Below the pieces are notes generated by a model. That model was given only the letters and a program-made list of their open reading frames with translations. It did not search any database and was not told the DNA's origin. From positions 31,250,318 through 31,314,317 of the forward strand of contig NC_087068.1 of NCBI RefSeq assembly GCF_963678635.1: 64,000 nt of DNA. Direction: 5' to 3'. Source of the DNA: Symsagittifera roscoffensis (lineage: Eukaryota > Xenacoelomorpha > Acoela > Convolutidae). The translations under genes and the position numbers were made by a program. This document shows positions 44,928-56,240 of the stretch, one piece after another; the stretch's first letter is position 1; each line of letters starts with the position of its first letter.

Positions 44928-45847
44928 TGTGACATTCGACCAGAATGGCCAAAATGCAATCTCTGCAGAATTCGAATTTTTAGCAGCGAGCCTTCCGGAT
45001 TGGTGGTTATTAAGAACTAAGAACGTTATTGGAACGATTGGCCAGACGGTGAGGGCTGGAATATTCTGGTATTTTTAAATTTCAAAAATTCGAATTATGA
45101 CGTCATATTTCTGAGAAGCGTCAGAAACGACCATTTTGGCTAAAACAAGAAAGAAAAACAGAACAACATTAGCTGCGCTAACAACAACTACGAAATAGAG
45201 ATTGGAAAACGACAAAGAGTTGCAGGAATAGCAGTGAACACTCCGAGTTGCAACTATTGTGCCGCTACAATAGTTGCAAGGCCGTTGCGAACAACGGTGA
45301 AGGGTGAAAGACGGCCTTCCGGATTAAGAAGAAATCAGGATTAACGAGCTTGATCCAGCGGATTCATCAATCCGGAAGGGTAAAGGAACTGAAACTTTTA
45401 TCCTGTTACATAAACTTTTAGCTTCCTGTCATGTCCTGACTTGAATTTAATTAACATCTAGATTCATTTTGATAAGGATGAGAAGCTAGGAGTTGGGGGA
45501 AAGGGTTGATCCATCTTCGATGGAGATGATGATTTTTATCTACTGAACAAAAACAATAGTAATATAATATGTAGTAGCCCTGTTTTTAGGAGTGACCTCG
45601 TGGTCTGGGGATACTGAGACCCAGCCATGAGCTCACTATTCCTGCATGTAATCTAGTTAATTTGAGTGTTTTGACCGAAGACGAAAGCAGTAACGTTTTT
45701 GTCGACCCGATGTTAGAAAGACCACCGAAAAGTACTGGCTTGGTAGAGCCGGTGAAAAGCATGCAAAGCTCTGTTTAGACGTTAGCCAGTCGTCTTAAGA
45801 CTTAGTTTTGTCTTCCGTCGATATGTATCTTCCGGGCGAATGTTACA
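44928..45847 (+). repeat. 3' LTR (920 bp)
   Basis: Matches 21792-22710 throughout with nine substitutions and a one-base insertion in a T run. Begins TGTGACATTC and ends GAATGTTACA. The hairpin pair and the CCGGAAGG motif copies are conserved. The base change at the CTGCAGGTAATC site (5' LTR, about 22506) gives CTGCATGTAATC here, which removes a splice-donor-like sequence in this copy. Confidence 0.97.
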
Positions 45848-46263
45848 TTAGACATGATCTAAGTTTTTCAATGGATCTTTGAAAATTAATCAGAAGCTCA
45901 GAAACTATCATGGTAATCGAAGTTACAATACTAGTCCATCATTCCATTCAGTAAAAAAATGGAATTCCTTACTTAGATAAAAAGTAGAGTATAACTGATC
46001 CCATGGAAAATATCAATGACCAGTAAAAACAATTTCGACAATATGTCACCATCAGTACAATGAAAAAACATTTTAAAATATATATCGTAATCAGAAGGTC
46101 GAAAGTATCATAGTAACTGAGGTTACAGTCATGAGTCCCTTCATCATGTATTCCAGTCAAAATCCTTGGAATTTTTTAGATATGCAAGTGATAATGATAA
46201 GAGAAGTGATAATGATAAGTGTTTAAGTCCTTTTCAATTAAAATCGATACGGATTACGTTTCT
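45848..46263. repeat. Degenerate direct repeats next to the LTR element
   Basis: A stretch at about 45888-45985 (ATCAGAAGCTCAGAAACTATC) recurs with changes at about 46090-46185 (ATCAGAAGGTCGAAAGTATC), about 200 bp apart. A small AAGTGATAATGATAAG duplication lies at 46187-46222. No gene. Confidence 0.6.
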
Positions 46264-47135
46264 TCAATAAGAACACGCAACTCGACACGAGATAATATAA
46301 TATAGAAGTGTTACAAGTAAAAAAATTCCGTCGAAAGTTATTTTGTCATTTATTGTTCCGAGTACGCAAGCGGCGTTCGCAATCTGGATTGCCAGGGAGA
46401 TTCTCTGTTTCAAAAAGCTGCCTGCTCTGGGTTCCTCAGTGCATATGCTTAGGTTCTTACAAAGCTTGCTCAAAAAAACTTCTGTGCTGGGGCCGGCCGC
46501 GCCCTGAATTTCAAAAGCTAGCGGTTGAAAAAGATATCCATCATTTACAAGATCTTAATACTTGTCAATTTTTCGCTCTTCCGCTTCAGCCGCAGCCGTA
46601 CCAGGGTTACAAACAAACCCGGCATTAATCCTACAAGGAGCTAAGGAGTCTACTACTGCTACATCCCGCAAGAGCTGCTTAGCATCAGCCCATGGAACGA
46701 GCGTCAAACCGTCTGGTCGCTTCCGATCGGTCTGTAGAGGTGTCGTGGTTCTAAAACAGACGGAATGTGAGTAGATGATAGACTCTGCTTTATAAGGGCA
46801 TTCAGGTTTGAATGCCTAGAGAATCTCCCTGCACTTTTGAGGCTAGAAAGACCATGCCAACCATCCTCGGTAACGTCTTTTCCGCACACGCATTTATGCC
46901 GTTCGCATATTTTTGATCCTAATCGAAGTCCTATCGCAATTCTGAGTTGTTGGTTCCTCAGTTTTAACCATAAATTTTTGCACGGGATGACGTTCAACCA
47001 TTGGGAGCCAAATCTATCTTGGAACGCGTTGAATCTTTTTACGTCCGTTGGTTCGAGTCGTAAAATCAAGTCTGCAATTTCGCTGTCAAAAATTGGCTCC
47101 GTCCAATTTTTTTGGATTTCATTTTCCGGAGCCAT
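46264..47135 (-). pseudogene. LINE C-terminal domain, frameshifted
   Basis: 46704-47135 reads WLNVIPCKNLWLKLRNQQLR, then a Cys/His cluster (CERHKCVCGKDV) and SAGRFSRHSNLNALIKQ. It then shifts frame near 46720 and continues to 46264 with FLKQRISLAIQIANAACVLG, the end of this RT family. Confidence 0.82.
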
Positions 47136-47789
47136 TTCAATTTTTCCAAGGTCAAACCACCTATTAAGCGCATCATCATAGGTTCCATCTACATGCTCCG
47201 TCCAAAGATTTCGCTCAAGGCATCTTTCGCTCCTACTGCTGAGGCTAAGAAAGCGGGTAAAGCGAGTAGACGAGCGGAAGAAACGCCCAAGCCACCTTTG
47301 GCTGCCGGGAGAACTGCTTGTAAAAACTGGATATCATCCATTTTCACGTTAGTGACCTTGCATAACGAATTTTTTAGAAATTTACCTAACGTTCCAAAAA
47401 ATCATTTTGAAAAAAACAAGGGCTCGTACGCAAAAAATATAGGAGTTTTGGCATGCTAAAGCAACTTTCAGGAGGTAAAAACCATAATGAGCGTCTAGTT
47501 TGTCAATGACATCCGAGATTTTTTCAAGCTCCTGAATTTTTTCGTCGAGCAATTCTTTTCGGCAAAGTTCGCCGATTGGAGATCCTAAAATGAGGAGTTC
47601 TTCTTTTGTTTTTATTTTTATTTTGCGGCATATTTTTCGAAATTGTGTTAAAATTGAGTTATACTGTGTACTAGTAATCGGTCCCAAAAAACAAAGTTCA
47701 CACTTTCGCAGTGTTTAAGCTCAGGCCGTAAATTTGTTTCGATTTCAGAATGTTTTTAAGGTCCCGGAGTACTACCTTATAGTCGTCGG

Positions 47790-48014
47790 CTAAATTCCAT
47801 CATCCAAATACCAGATGTTAATTTTCGACTCCAACTCTTTGACTAGTGTATGAATTGTTTCCGCAAAAAGGGGTGGGGCTTCAGGGTCACCTTGCTGAGT
47901 TCCGTCTTCTGACATTATGACAGAGCTTCCGTAAAAAAGGTAACTAGGTTTACCATACGCGCAATGGGTGTAATTATACATTTCGGGGCGATTTGAATAA
48001 ACATGATTCAGCAT
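47790..48014 (-). pseudogene. LINE RT catalytic segment
   Basis: Carries GTQQGDPEAPPLFAETIH (RT motif B) and WYLDDG (catalytic YxDD equivalent). Separated by stops from the pieces on both sides; the next piece downstream (47382-47687) continues the thumb region. Confidence 0.85.
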
Positions 48015-48182
48015 TGTTTCTCTGTTTAAAGAGTTAAAGGCATTCTTAAAATATAGTTTTAAAAGAACAGTGCATTTTGGATTGTCATCGCGTCCAATTA
48101 GGTTTCGAAACGAGTGCGCAGCTATTTCTGCTCCTCGTTTGGTACCGCATTCTACCTGTACGTTTCCGAAAAAATTTTGTCG

Positions 48183-48836
48183 CTAGGAGAGGGCCTTGCT
48201 TCCAGCGCATTTAGACGCAAAACGTCTCAGCGTGTTGCCTATGGCAATCGGTCTCAACCCTCCGTCTATCTTTATGAGGGCGATAAGCTTTGCGCCAAAA
48301 AAGAAAGGTCTTAGTGGTTCGGGTATTTTGCCATCTCCAGTGAGGTTTATCAGCTTAGTAAGTGATTTCAGAAAATTAAGTCCTGCACTGCCATTCGACT
48401 TACTAACAAGATCTTTAAAAATTTGAGGAACTATTTTATCAGGACCTGCTGCTGATCCGTTTGGAAAGGACAATAACGCTTTGTATAGGTCGAAATCGGT
48501 TAAGAAAAAACTATCCAACTTTTCTGGATTTGGAGCTGCAAATTTGGCTCGCAGCGGGTGCTTAGACAACAATTTTTGATAGTTATCAATTGAAAAATGA
48601 GCTATTTTGTCATTCGAAACAGCAAGCCTTATTCCTCCCTTTACATGCCTTGTTCCAATAAATTTACTTGGAACAAGGCACTGGAATATGGGGCAAGGTA
48701 ACCAAGATACAGCTTCAGGGTCAACTCCCGTGCCTTGTTCAATTTCTTCATGTTGACTGAAGGCTTTGATATGTAATGCATCCAAGCTTGATCTTTCCGA
48801 AGAAAAAAAGTAATAGAAGAATTCAAACGTTTTCAT
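48183..48836 (-). pseudogene. LINE RT, N-terminal half
   Basis: A 217-codon open frame containing FPNGSAAGPDKIVPQIFKDL, LTKLINLTGDGKIPEPLRPF and FFGAKLIALIKIDGGLRPIA, the conserved RT fingers and motif A/1 region of this LINE family. It is preceded, after a frame change near 48870, by the endonuclease piece at 48833-49054. Confidence 0.85.
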
Positions 48837-49059
48837 AAATATGTCCTTCGTAAAAGTAGATGACTCAACGCGATAGTCGGAACTGAGAGGGGATTATAAA
48901 CAACCATCAAACCAAAAAACGTGTGATTGATTTTGATGACAATTGAACAACTGAAGTCACAAAAACTATAAGAATGAAGGAAATTGAAAGAATAAGCTTT
49001 ACGGCATGCAATAAGAACACCACCGTGGACACCGTTTAATCTGTCAGGCGACAAACTAC

Positions 49060-49266
49060 AACAAAATCATTGTATGGGAAAACTTCTTGGCAAGTAATCT
49101 CATTATCGAGCTATGTCTAAGTAATATAGAGTATGTCGACAGAGTTGGAAAAAAAAAGAAATATCAATCTTTTTTTTCCAACTCTGTCGACATACTCTTT
49201 ATTATTTAGACATGGCTCGAAAATGATATTACTTGCCAAGAAGTTTTCCCATTCAATGATTTTGTT
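49060..49266. repeat. Long foldback hairpin (arms about 95 bp)
   Basis: The arms at about 49060-49158 and 49169-49266 are reverse complements with roughly nine in ten bases matching; both contain GAGTATGTCGACAGAGTTGG in the appropriate orientation. The loop is about 10 bp (AATATCAATC). It lies directly upstream of the LINE endonuclease piece. It could be a foldback element or a snapback duplication; no target duplication is evident. Confidence 0.85.
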
Positions 49267-49979
49267 CATAACTGTTTTTGTTCAATACTGGGAGATATTG
49301 TTAACACTTGGATCATTAATAAGTCACAACTTTAACTCTGTAGTGCATTCAGGAGCGGCAATTTCCACACCATTATGAAGTAATTTCAGATTACATATTT
49401 TTATTTATTTTTTCCGAATGATGTCTGTTGTTGATACATCACATTTCCGAGTCATCTGCTCTGAGGGAGACAATGATTTCGAAATATAAACAGGAGAACA
49501 ATAAGTTTTCACCTTGTAAGACTTGGATAGAAGCTTCTTGCAACCGAACAGCGAGCAGAACTCAACAAGAAAAATTCTGGGTCAGGACGCATCGGAATTC
49601 TTCTGACCGAGACGTCTGAAAGACTTCACACGTACGTGGTTTTCTTCCCTAAGATGTTACAAAACAGAATTCAAATTGAAAATATCAGACAAAATATAAT
49701 TCAAATTGAAAATATCAGTTTGCGAGATGAATTCGCCTTTGCTTTCAGAAATATCATCAAGGTTCAACTCACGAGTCCAATGATTGTCAACTTGAGCGGA
49801 TACAGATAAAACAGGTACAATTGCCGCAAATGTCACCGGGAGCATCGAAGACAGAGTGAGCATCTCCTCGATCGATTTCGTCTTGACATTGCGAGATATG
49901 AATCTAATCAATAAGTGTATCAAAACAATTAGGCTAATGGCGTGGCGTGATTATAATGTGTGGCGTGAATATAATCTGA
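49267..49979. other. Unassigned DNA with a small tandem duplication
   Basis: About 49671-49722 contains ATTCAAATTGAAAATATCAG twice. A minus-strand frame at 49657-49923 spans this duplication and matches nothing I know. No feature otherwise. Confidence 0.4.
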
Positions 49980-50890
49980 CCATAGCTGTTGTGAAGCTTT
50001 TCCTTCGATGAGTAGACGATTTTATGAGGACTATAGAAGGTGACCCGAGCGTGGTATTGCAAGCTGCCAACAAATTGCACCCTACCTTACAGTTGACAGT
50101 TGAAAAAATTAACGAGAACGGCAACTACTTTTTAAAGAATTTGAATAATTGAAATTTGAAAAATTTACAAGGAATAATTTGAATTTTGATCACAATAAGC
50201 AGGTACGATGTAGGAAGTACCAACAATCAATTAATACAGACATGCTTCTAAGTTTCAGAAACTGGTCACCACTGCAAAACAAAAGAAACAAAAAGGAATT
50301 ATCGTGCTCAGACTTTTAAGGAGCAAAACTACATGCGAATTTTACCATAAGGCATGGATGATCAATCTACAGTAATGAAAAAAAATCAGTAAGCAGAGGA
50401 TCGCTCATCCAAGTTTGAAACTGGAGCACAAAGCGAAATTGGTGCAGAATTGTTACCAACTAAGAGGGACGGCAAACTAAAAACGAAATGAGAAACCACC
50501 AAAATATACGACTCATTATACAGAGTACGTCACAGACAAATATTGGCAAACAAGTTGCGTAGCATCAACAACTCGCATTTTATGCTCACTGCTTTCTCCT
50601 CTATCAAGTCATCTCTTGCACATGATCTGCAATCTAAAGTGGTCTGAAAAATGTCTTCTCGTAGATGAGAATCCTCCTACGTCGGAAAAATTGTTAGTAT
50701 TTTGGCCTTAAAAAGGACTGAAGCAAACAGAAAAAGGCATACCACTAGGCGTAAGAAAAAAGGAGAGTGGGGAGGAAGCAACCACTGCACAGTTAAGTTG
50801 TTAGATGTTAGAGAGTCAAACAACGCAATGAAACTCCTAACAATGGAAGCGCTGCACTGTAATATTCGGCCAGACATTACACAGTGACGG
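49980..50890 (+). mobile_element. Penelope-like element fragment (copy 0)
   Basis: KLFLR then VDDFMRTIEGDPSVV and AANKLHPTLQLTVEK (about 49990-50120) is the catalytic palm of the same PLE family found at 57-60 kb, with a stop in place of the Tyr before VDD. At about 50790-50885 ESNNAMKLLTMEALH and RPDIT match the end of a PLE GIY-YIG endonuclease region. The middle is scrambled. Confidence 0.8.
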
Positions 50891-51480
50891 AGCGTAGAAA
50901 ACTTACCTATTGACGACTGGCAGTCGTCAGTTACCCTAGTTGTACACGTTTTTAACCGCCTAGATCTAGCCAGTTAGTTTTCTGGTCTATTTAGGGCTAA
51001 GTAAAAGGTTACCGTTTTTAGGCCATCAGTGAAACGATATTTGATCAACTTTCGTTTGTATGCGAAAAAAACCTTCGAGCTGTTTATCGGATCCCCAGAC
51101 TACGTGATTACTGTTAAAAACACGGCTCAGAATCGATTATTTTTTATGTTTTTAATGACAGTTTTATACTAAACCTATTGGAGATGGATTGGCCCTTTCC
51201 TTTTTTCTAAATACTCATATTCTGCAATACTATATAAAATCGGAGTTAGTTAAACTAATCAGGGCATCACAGTAGTTAAAAAAGTACGTGTAATAGTCTC
51301 ACAGTTGAATTACAGTCTCTGGGCACCGTTCCTCCAATTCCGTTTTCCCTCAGAGGTAACGTTGTTATCTCTCCAATCTTGTGGTACGGGAGGGTGCGGA
51401 TCCGCTCCAGATGACCCGCTGGACCTTAATTTCTTCTGATCCACTTCAGCTAAGCATCTTATAGTGTCTGGTCGTCACGA
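50891..51480. other. Unassigned region
   Basis: No gene recognised. The last part (51300-51480) has a GC-richer stretch on the minus strand that may belong to the leader of the divergent LTR relative beside it; not demonstrated. Confidence 0.35.
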
Positions 51481-51529
51481 TAAGAGGCTTCGTTTTTTTT
51501 CAATTTTCGTATGACTGTTTTTCATCTTT

Positions 51530-51760
51530 TTTTTCGGCGTGTGTTTTTCTTTTTTTTTCGATCAAAATGGCCGTTCCTAAATTTCTGAGACATATTCCAT
51601 TTTCAATCAAAAATTTGAAAAATCAAAATTCTAGAATATTCCTGCCCTCTTTTTTGTAATGATTTCACTGTAAACGTCTTTAACGTCTCTTTTTTTTCTC
51701 GTCGGAAGGTTCGACTGTGCCAATCCGGGGAATTGGCACACACATTAGGAAGGTCTGGTA
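51530..51760 (-). mobile_element. Divergent LTR fragment, reverse orientation
   Basis: On the minus strand GAGGGCAGGAATATTCTAGA, followed by a run of A/T and then CTCAGAAATTTAGGAACGGC and CATTTTGATC, parallels the LTR segment about 21915-22000 of the giant element (GAGGGCTGGAATATTCTGG ... AACGGCCATTTTGGC). The identity is moderate, so this is an older or different family member. Confidence 0.65.
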
Positions 51761-52619
51761 TCAACACGCGGGATGATACAAGAGTAGGGAGCTAACTTTT
51801 AGATTTTTGTCCAAAAATAATTTTGGCTTAGAAGATATAATTTTTAAACTCAAAAACTTAATTTAAGGGAACGCTATCTAAAATAAAAACACTTCAGAAT
51901 TTTAAGGAAAAGTAAGTTTTACATTTTTCTTACGTGATAATGCTTAAGTTTGACTGATATTTAGATTTTAAATTTTGCTTGGAACCATTTTGCTTTTAAT
52001 GATGTTTTAAGCTCTGTAAACAGTTTTCTATCAATTGTTTTAGCCTGACAAAAGATTTTTTTCAGAAAACTTTCAAAATAACATGTTATGATTTTTTCGC
52101 CATCAACTTCATTCGACAGAAACAATCACAACAAAAGTTGAAATTGAAAATTAACGACTTTATTTGCGTTTTGAATTGAAATATGAAGTGGAATTTGAAG
52201 AATTCAAAATTGTTTTTAAGAATTGATTTTTGACGTACATGACACAAAACAGGTTTATTTTTGCGTTAGCAGAAAAGCGCGAAAAACAGAACGGCAATTT
52301 TTGGTATCAGAATAAGACAAGATAATGCAGTAAAAAACACGAAATTACAAAACACGAGCGACTGATTATCAAAGTGAAGAAGCCCTCGTTAAAGTGAAGA
52401 GTTTTAAAGACTTAGCATCTACAATCAGTTCTAGTCCAGTTACACCGAATGGCAAGACCGGGAATAGAAATTCCAACTTTTCTTGGTAGAAAAGAAGGCT
52501 TTTCAGTGAAATTGAAGAAAACAGATGGGCCTGGTGTTGTGCTCCAAAATTGTGTTTTTAACAACTTTACCTTCCTGGGTTTACCCGAATTTTATAATCA
52601 ACATCAAAGTTCATTTTCA

Positions 52620-52990
52620 GCATATCAGAAGCTAGGAGTCAAGAAAAAGGTCGATTCATTTCCGATGAATGAGCTGATTGTCTCCTGTACAAAAACAATA
52701 GTTATTTAGTAACTTAATGGTGATAGTGGATCAACCCCATTTTAGGCGTGACCTGGTGGTCTAGAGATACTGGGATCCAGCCATGAGTTCACTAATTTTG
52801 CATTTAATTGATTTAATGTGCGCGGGCTCGGCTGATAGCCTTTAGACACTAACGATGTTGTCGACTCCAATGTATGTGAACGGCGTTGAATTGGCTAAGC
52901 TAGAGACGGTCAAAAATAGGAAAAGCTCTAACTCGACTTTAGCCAATCTTTTTGGGACTTAGTTTTACTTTCCGTCGATATGTCTTTTTT
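52620..52990 (+). mobile_element. Divergent LTR fragment, forward orientation
   Basis: Parallels the 3' half of the giant element's LTR: GAAGCTAGGAGT, GCGTGACCTGGTGGTCTAGA, ATCCAGCCATGAGTTCACTA, GGCTAAGCTAGAGACGGTC and CTTTCCGTCGATATGTCTTT occur in the same order with many substitutions. It ends just before the position where the complete LTR has CGGGCGAATGTTACA. Confidence 0.85.
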
Positions 52991-53149
52991 TGTTTGCTTC
53001 AACCCTTTAGCCAATAGTCGATCAATTTTTGACATAGGAGGAATAACATCCAATTCAAGTCATTTTTAAGACCACTTTGATTGCAAATCACGCGCAAACG
53101 ATGACTTGATGGAGGGAAAAGCTGTTTTAAATTTCACAGCGGTTCTTAA

Positions 53150-55245
53150 TCTCACAAATTTTCCACTTTTTGAATTGTAACTCTGGAATGTCTAAACAAT
53201 TTTAAGGCTAGGTGGCCTGCTGTCTGCTTGACATAGCGAAACTGACATCTTGTTGTAATTTCATATATCAGGTTGCTACGAACATTTAGCGGTACCTTCA
53301 ATTTCAGCGTTGACGAAGATGCCGTCATCTGTCTAATTGATAACATGACAGACAGGCTGGCCCTTTTCCAGAGACGGCAGAGGAAAACATCACTCTCGTT
53401 GCCCTCTTTTGCAATGACAATTTTTAATCCTTTTATGGCTGCTTTTTCTGTTGGCTTGGTATTTCTGCTTTCTTCTATATGCTTATCTTAAAGATCTTGC
53501 TGAGCGCTGTTTATTGCAATTCAGGTAGCTACTGATTTTTTCTAGCATCCAAGCAAGTTCAATAATATTTTCCCTGAAAGACTGCCAGTTGGGTGAAGCA
53601 ATAAACAAACGATGTGCAGTTCTTTGAGCGACGTTTTTCATATATCTGTTCGTTGCAAGAGCTCTGAAATAGAGAGTCAACCCACTATCAGTTTTCTTAC
53701 TGTACCTGGAGCTGTCACTCCCGGCTACTGTCTGTATACCCAACGTATGAAAAAACGAATAACTTCAATCGTTTTGACATTCAATTGAAAGTTACAGCTT
53801 TCGAAGATGCTTGTTCATTCTCTCCAACTTTCTATCGATGTCAACAGGTTTAAAATTCTCAGATTTTGACTCCTATGTCTACCAAAAGCTCTGGTTTTTG
53901 GCGGCCCATTTTGAGGGCAACAACAGCAACAATCGGAAATGCTTGATCTCATCCACATTGAATGCTGTGCACTTCCCATTCAAACCAATTACCCCACACC
54001 TGACCTCTAATCCAGTAACCGCGGCAAACAACGTTCACTCCGCATTTGCCAAAACAATTGTCAGGTTTCCTTGATGACTCCGGCATTTCTGACGACAGAG
54101 CTGGTTTCAACTTCTTAATCCAGATGCTTCCATTGATGACGGCCTTGACAACGACCATTGCGACTCCGTCTCTTCTGATGTAATAGTCTTCTTCGTACAT
54201 GAACCAAGCATTTGTACAATCTAGCTCCATGAGCTTGTGGCATGCTGTACGAGAAAGCGGACTGGTTGGGAGAAAATCACTTGAAGCCTCTGGTATACTC
54301 AACTGACAAATCTTCTGTCTCCTTCAATTTCATCAGAATACATTAAAGCGCAGGCTCTTTTTTGCACCAAGGGTTCTTGAAGGAGGAAGAGGTAACTTTC
54401 TCGAACTGTTGACAGGAAAACACTTGCTTCTATTTAGAATCATATACACCATTAGTCGTGAGTCGCGCTCTCACCTTGATTCCTTATCTGATTCGAGTAT
54501 CAGAAGGAGAGTGCAAAGAACATATCAAGTACGTCATCGGGAGCAACTTCTGACTGCATATAAAACAGAAGATTGCCAGCATTGATCAGAAGCTGCAAAT
54601 TGTTAGTTTTATCCACAATTGGATGCTTCGGGCCAAAGGATACGTTATCAAGATTGAACTGCGAGATATCAACGATACCATCTACTCGAACTATCTAGCT
54701 AGCTTTTTATAGCTGTTTTTCTTGGAAGCGTGCAAGTCGTCCAATTATTTTCAATGACGGTCAGCACTTTCTTGAAACAAATCCTTCTTACCATATTTCA
54801 GCAGAAAGTAACTGATGGAAAAAAATTTTGAAGAACAGCACCACTAAAGAATCTGCATGAGCTATCAAGTGTTCTGAGCATGAGCTATCAAGAACTTACT
54901 GCAATGCGTTCTGTATCTTTTTATGCAAGTAACGCTTCTGGAAGTTTTGCACTAACGTGTTCTAAAAAAGCCATTGGCTGGCTTTTCAAGCCAAGAAACT
55001 TCGGAATAAATCCACAAGTTGATCAATACCAGTGTTTTTCCATTGAATAATCCCACACATTGTTTTTTAAACAAGTTGATCTAAACTCGATGCGGTAACA
55101 GCGGAATATGAGTTTTGTACAGAGTGTAGTTTTTTCTTGAAAACCATTAAAGCATCGCGTTTCTCCAAAATTGTTTTGAAAAGTTGCCGTGGTAAAACTC
55201 TTTTATTTGAAGTCATAATCTCAACGGTTACATAAAAGATATAAA
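53150..55245 (-). mobile_element. Second Penelope-like family, reverse strand, decayed
   Basis: On the minus strand the pieces run in PLE order. An N-terminal start MTSNKRVLPRQLFKTILEKR lies at about 55216. FGPKHPI follows near 54640. A piece with AWFMYEEDYYIRRDGVAM at 53949-54302 matches RT motif B (DGVAMG in active copies). KTDSGLTLYFRALATNRYMK (53483-53743) is the RT thumb. LIYEITTRCQFRYVKQTAGH (53152-53346) is a GIY-YIG endonuclease remnant of the form YxxxC..C...YVGQT. Stops and frame changes are frequent. It differs from the plus-strand PLE at 57-60 kb. Confidence 0.75.
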
Positions 55246-55799
55246 AAAAGCTTTTTCATAAAAATTTTTTCTTTAAAACACTGAAACACAAAAAAGTTGT
55301 ACAAAATAAAAAACAGTAAAAACATAAAAAATGAAATAATTGAAAACAAATAGACCTGCACTATCTCAAGTGTACTAGAAGCAAGCCAATGCAATGTGAG
55401 AAAAAAAGAAAGTGCCTTGACCTCATTAAGTATGTCCTTGGGAGCACATTCTTTTTTCAGACAGTACAGAAGTTAGCCAGAATCCGCCGAAAACCCAATT
55501 TATCCCGGCATCCTCCTGAAAATGTCAGCATCCCTCAGAAAGTGCAAAATAAAAACTAGTTCTTTCAACAAACTAAAATCACAGTAAACATTCAAAAATT
55601 GAAATAAAATTGAAAACAGATAGAATTACAATGGCACAATTTTACTCAAAAGAAGCCACTGGAACGAACATGGAACAATGTAACAAGTAAGGTGAATAAA
55701 AGTTGACAGATTGAGATCGTTGGGAGTCCTTTCAAGCAGCTTGTTAAAAAGTAATTTTATAAAAAGAAACAAAACTGTGGGTAGAGCCGAACTTTTGTT
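55246..55799. other. AT-rich spacer
   Basis: No gene or repeat recognised between the reverse-strand PLE and the LINE fragment. Confidence 0.4.
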
Positions 55800-56240
55800 T
55801 TTAGAGGATATTCTATAATCAATGCTCAGACAATCTCTCCAAATTTTTCAGAAACAATATTTCATGCCAAGCCTCCTTCATACATTTGTATTGAAGACGC
55901 ATGGTTTTTTGCACTTTTGCTTTGTTTTTATTCTTATTTTGTATTGCGCACTTGTGGTCGGATCAAAAACAAATAGCTGATTCTTTGCTATGTTCAGGCT
56001 CAATTCATCTTTTTTTTCTAGTTTCAGTATGAATTTAATGTCTCAGAGCACTATTTTTATAGTGGTCGGCTACATACCCATTAACTATAATTCATAGATT
56101 TATTTTGTTGCCACGTTTGTTCTTTCTAGCTTCTCTATTGTTTCAAAAACAGGGTTGGAGTCTCAGTGTCTTCTGTAGTGTTCCCGAGGTTCCATCTTTT
56201 TTGCAAATACATTTAATTTTTTTGCTTCAATGGAAATTTA
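55800..56240 (-). mobile_element. Second fragment of the LINE family at 46-49 kb
   Basis: The minus-strand translation gives KKDGTSGTLQ, then a degenerate RT active-site region and DPTTSAQYKIRIKTKQKCKK, which parallels EDGTQQGDPE and GPITSTQYNS...KIKIKTKEEL in the LINE copy at 47.4-48.0 kb. Too decayed to be functional. Confidence 0.65.

Larger units (their letters stand above)
21792..45847 (+). mobile_element. Giant Ty3/gypsy-type LTR retrotransposon, 24 kb, with extra ORFs
   Basis: The element is bounded by two direct LTRs about 1% apart and contains leader, gag-protease, pol (RT, RNase H, integrase) and then about 9 kb of additional coding sequence. The order protease-RT-RNase H-integrase puts it in the Ty3/gypsy group. 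Typical members are 5-8 kb, so this one is three to four times longer. Extra modules include a macro domain at the end of pol and an SGNH hydrolase after it. I find no convincing target-site duplication: the left flank ends TTTTA and the right flank begins TTAGA. Single in-frame stops in several ORFs mean this copy is probably not fully competent, although the proteins are otherwise well preserved. Confidence 0.95.
46264..49054 (-). mobile_element. Reverse-strand LINE with endonuclease and reverse transcriptase, decayed
   Basis: Reading on the minus strand from 49054 to 46264 gives the order of an APE-type non-LTR retrotransposon. An endonuclease fragment with GVHGGVLIACRKA and VVYNP comes first, then the RT fingers/palm, catalytic motifs and a Cys/His C-terminus. 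Frame changes and stops separate the parts, so it is inactive. The C-terminal pattern (RISLAIQIANAACVLGTI) is a family I recognise as widespread in invertebrates, but I cannot name the clade with certainty. Confidence 0.85.

Noticed and set aside
49657-49923. Minus-strand frame of 88 codons
   Set aside because: Its N/C-terminal text derives from a small tandem duplication and matches nothing known.
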